A DNA stretch of 8,189 nt from Caldilineaceae bacterium (lineage in GTDB: Bacteria; Chloroflexota; Anaerolineae; Caldilineales; Caldilineaceae): contig WGCB01000124.1 of NCBI GenBank assembly GCA_015494005.1, positions 1-8,189 of the forward strand. The letters run 5' to 3'. Position numbers and translations under genes: made by a program. The notes beneath the pieces are model-generated. The model made no database searches, had not been told where the DNA came from, and worked only from the letters and a program-made list of their open reading frames with translations. Numbering within the stretch: position 1 is the first letter of the stretch; each line of letters starts with the position of its first letter. Below are positions 7,721 through 8,189 of the stretch, piece after piece.

Positions 7721-7766
7721 TGCTCAGCGGCAGTCTGCTTAGTGACAGTCTACTCAGCGGGCAGTG
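7721..7766. repeat. Three 15-nt imperfect tandem repeats in the regulator leader
   Basis: Units at 7721-7735 (TGCTCAGCGGCAGTC), 7736-7750 (TGCTTAGTGACAGTC) and 7751-7766 (TACTCAGCGGGCAGTGC) follow each other with an exact 15-base period; the third has one extra base. They lie 38 bases upstream of the sufR-like ATG, inside the predicted 5' leader. Confidence 0.7.
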
Positions 7767-7812
7767 CAGGGTGAAAACGTTCAGAAGGCGACCCAGGATG
7801 CGGTGTAGAGCC

Positions 7813-7830
7813 AGGGCTACTTGCAGCCCT
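7813..7830 (-). other. Hairpin in the regulator 5' leader
   Basis: AGGGCT (7813-7818) and AGCCCT (7825-7830) are perfect 6-base complements around a 6-base loop, within the predicted untranslated leader between promoter P1 and the sufR-like start. No T-run follows on the minus strand. Confidence 0.4.
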
Positions 7831-7862
7831 TCAAACCGGCCCCTCGAAATCGGTCTGAATCG

Positions 7863-7886
7863 CCCACCAAAGTGGGAATTCTTCCC
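7863..7886 (-). other. Two overlapping, mutually exclusive hairpins in the leader
   Basis: CCCAC (7863-7867) can pair with GTGGG (7872-7876) across CAAA, and GGGAA (7874-7878) can pair with TTCCC (7882-7886) across three bases. The two stems share 7874-7876, so only one can form at a time. This resembles a small conformational switch in the leader RNA but could be chance in GC-rich DNA. Confidence 0.35.
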
Positions 7887-7943
7887 CGCCAGAGCACTCA
7901 GAGGAATGCCCAAGCCCCTATGGGGAGCCCCAGCCTGGGCCCA

Positions 7944-7972
7944 AGTATAACAAGGCCCGGTTATTTTGTCAA
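7944..7972 (-). promoter_or_regulatory. Promoter P1 of the sufR-suf operon (sigma-70 type)
   Basis: On the minus strand TTGACA (7972-7967) and TATACT (7949-7944) are separated by exactly 17 bases: a perfect -35 and a 5-of-6 -10. Transcription would begin near 7937, leaving a leader of about 255 bases before the sufR-like ATG. A GGGCC/GGCCC inverted repeat (7937-7941 and 7954-7958) flanks the -10, and a longer inverted repeat overlaps the -35. Confidence 0.78.
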
Positions 7973-7990
7973 TAAACCATGTTTTTATTG
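7970..7990. promoter_or_regulatory. Candidate operator: 7-7-7 inverted repeat overlapping the P1 -35
   Basis: CAATAAA (7970-7976) and TTTATTG (7984-7990) are perfect complements around a 7-base centre. The arm at 7970-7976 overlaps the -35 hexamer by three bases. The arms are about 14 bases apart centre to centre. This placement fits a dimeric winged-helix protein blocking the promoter, and the adjacent regulator is the obvious candidate. It differs from the CAAC-N6-GTTG sites known for cyanobacterial SufR, so the pairing is inferred. Confidence 0.6.
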
Positions 7991-8026
7991 TTAAATCTTC
8001 GGCAAATGCACAAGGCACGTTCGTTC

Positions 8027-8055
8027 ATTATACCAATGGGCCTACCCTGGACCAA
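8027..8055 (-). promoter_or_regulatory. Possible second promoter P2 (extended -10)
   Basis: On the minus strand a perfect TATAAT (8032-8027) is preceded by TG one base further up, making an extended -10. With a 17-base spacer the -35 would be TTGGTC (8055-8050), only a half match. Transcription would start near 8020, passing through the operator and P1. The -35 touches the T-run of the upstream terminator. Confidence 0.5.
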
Positions 8056-8083
8056 AAACACCCGAGCCTCAAAAGGCCGGGTG
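8054..8083 (-). terminator. Rho-independent terminator upstream of the suf operon
   Basis: In the minus-strand transcript CACCCG-GCCT (8083-8074 by complement) pairs with AGGC-T-CGGGTG (8069-8059) as 6 plus 4 base pairs with one bulged T and a TTTG loop, followed directly by TTTTT (8058-8054). On the plus strand no T-run follows. It should end a transcript arriving from the right and insulate the suf operon. Confidence 0.8.
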
Positions 8084-8099
8084 CAAGTAAGAGTTGTCA

Positions 8100-8189
8100 T
8101 CAAGCGGCAGAGCGATGATACGAGCGTCGAGGAGGTGGAATGAGAGCAACCGTTTCCTCCCAGCGGCCACTCTTGAGTCGGGCTCTGAG
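8100..8189 (-). CDS. Possible C-terminal end of an unidentified upstream gene (cut by window edge)
   Basis: One minus-strand frame is open from the right edge for 29 codons and ends in two adjacent TGA stops (8100-8102 and 8097-8099). The peptide includes LKSGRWEETVALIPPPRRSY. It is called only because the terminator at 8054-8083 begins about 13 bases after the second stop, as expected at a gene end. I do not recognise the product. The same bases contain a plus-strand ATG (8140-8142) with a good ribosome binding sequence, GGAGG, 4 bases upstream, open to the edge; the two readings compete. Confidence 0.28.
   Translation of the reverse strand, partial: LRARLKSGRWEETVALIPPPRRSYHRSAA

Noticed and set aside
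7683..8018. In-frame N-terminal extension of the sufR-like regulator by about 112 residues
   Set aside because: The extension crosses the promoter, operator and tandem repeats and shows no domain. The ATG at 7682 has a good ribosome binding site and gives the usual regulator length.
8140..8189. Plus-strand gene starting at ATG 8140 with GGAGG upstream
   Set aside because: Only 16 codons are visible and the product (MRATVSSQRPLLSRAL) is not recognisable. The minus-strand terminator nearby favours a minus-strand gene end here. It cannot be excluded without sequence to the right.

Overview
The window holds most of a SUF iron-sulfur cluster assembly operon, with every confident gene on the minus strand. 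Read 5' to 3' on that strand (right to left) the order is: a SufR-like winged-helix repressor, sufC (ATPase), sufB and sufD (scaffold), a two-domain thiosulfate sulfurtransferase of the CysA2/SseA type, sufS (cysteine desulfurase), sufU (zinc sulfur acceptor), and the first 40 codons of a Rieske-type [2Fe-2S] protein cut by the left edge. The DNA is GC-rich, and the set sufR-CBD-sulfurtransferase-S-U-Rieske suggests an environmental or thermophilic bacterium, most likely of the Chloroflexota (Caldilinea/Litorilinea-like). This is an inference from gene content and protein style; no rRNA or other marker is present to settle it.

Region by region: 1-120 Rieske protein start; 189-569 sufU; 633-1886 sufS; 1989-2834 sulfurtransferase (GTG start); 2985-4325 sufD (GTG start); 4469-5884 sufB; 5971-6777 sufC; 7014-7682 sufR-like regulator; 7683-8189 upstream control region. 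The last region contains a near-consensus sigma-70 promoter (7944-7972) with a 7-7-7 inverted repeat on its -35 element, a second extended -10 promoter (8027-8055), and a terminator (8054-8083) that closes whatever lies to the right.

Together, SufS removes sulfur from cysteine as a persulfide on its Cys374 and SufU takes it. SufB2C2D or a related SufBCD complex then builds the cluster, powered by SufC. The sulfurtransferase between sufD and sufS may add or reroute sulfane sulfur. The regulator has a C-terminal cysteine set suited to holding an Fe-S cluster, so it can sense cluster supply and probably represses the operon.

The core enzymes look intact, with catalytic residues in place and no intein in sufB. 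The less ordinary content is in the non-coding DNA. Every gene-gene spacer is 63-236 bases, long for an operon, and most carry inverted or tandem repeats. The clearest are five imperfect ~13-nt repeats between the regulator and sufC, three 15-nt repeats in the regulator leader, a terminator-like hairpin between sufD and the sulfurtransferase, an 11-bp hairpin before sufS, and a long-looped inverted repeat between sufB and sufD. I see no wholly new system here; the regulatory architecture and the compact SufU are the best leads.
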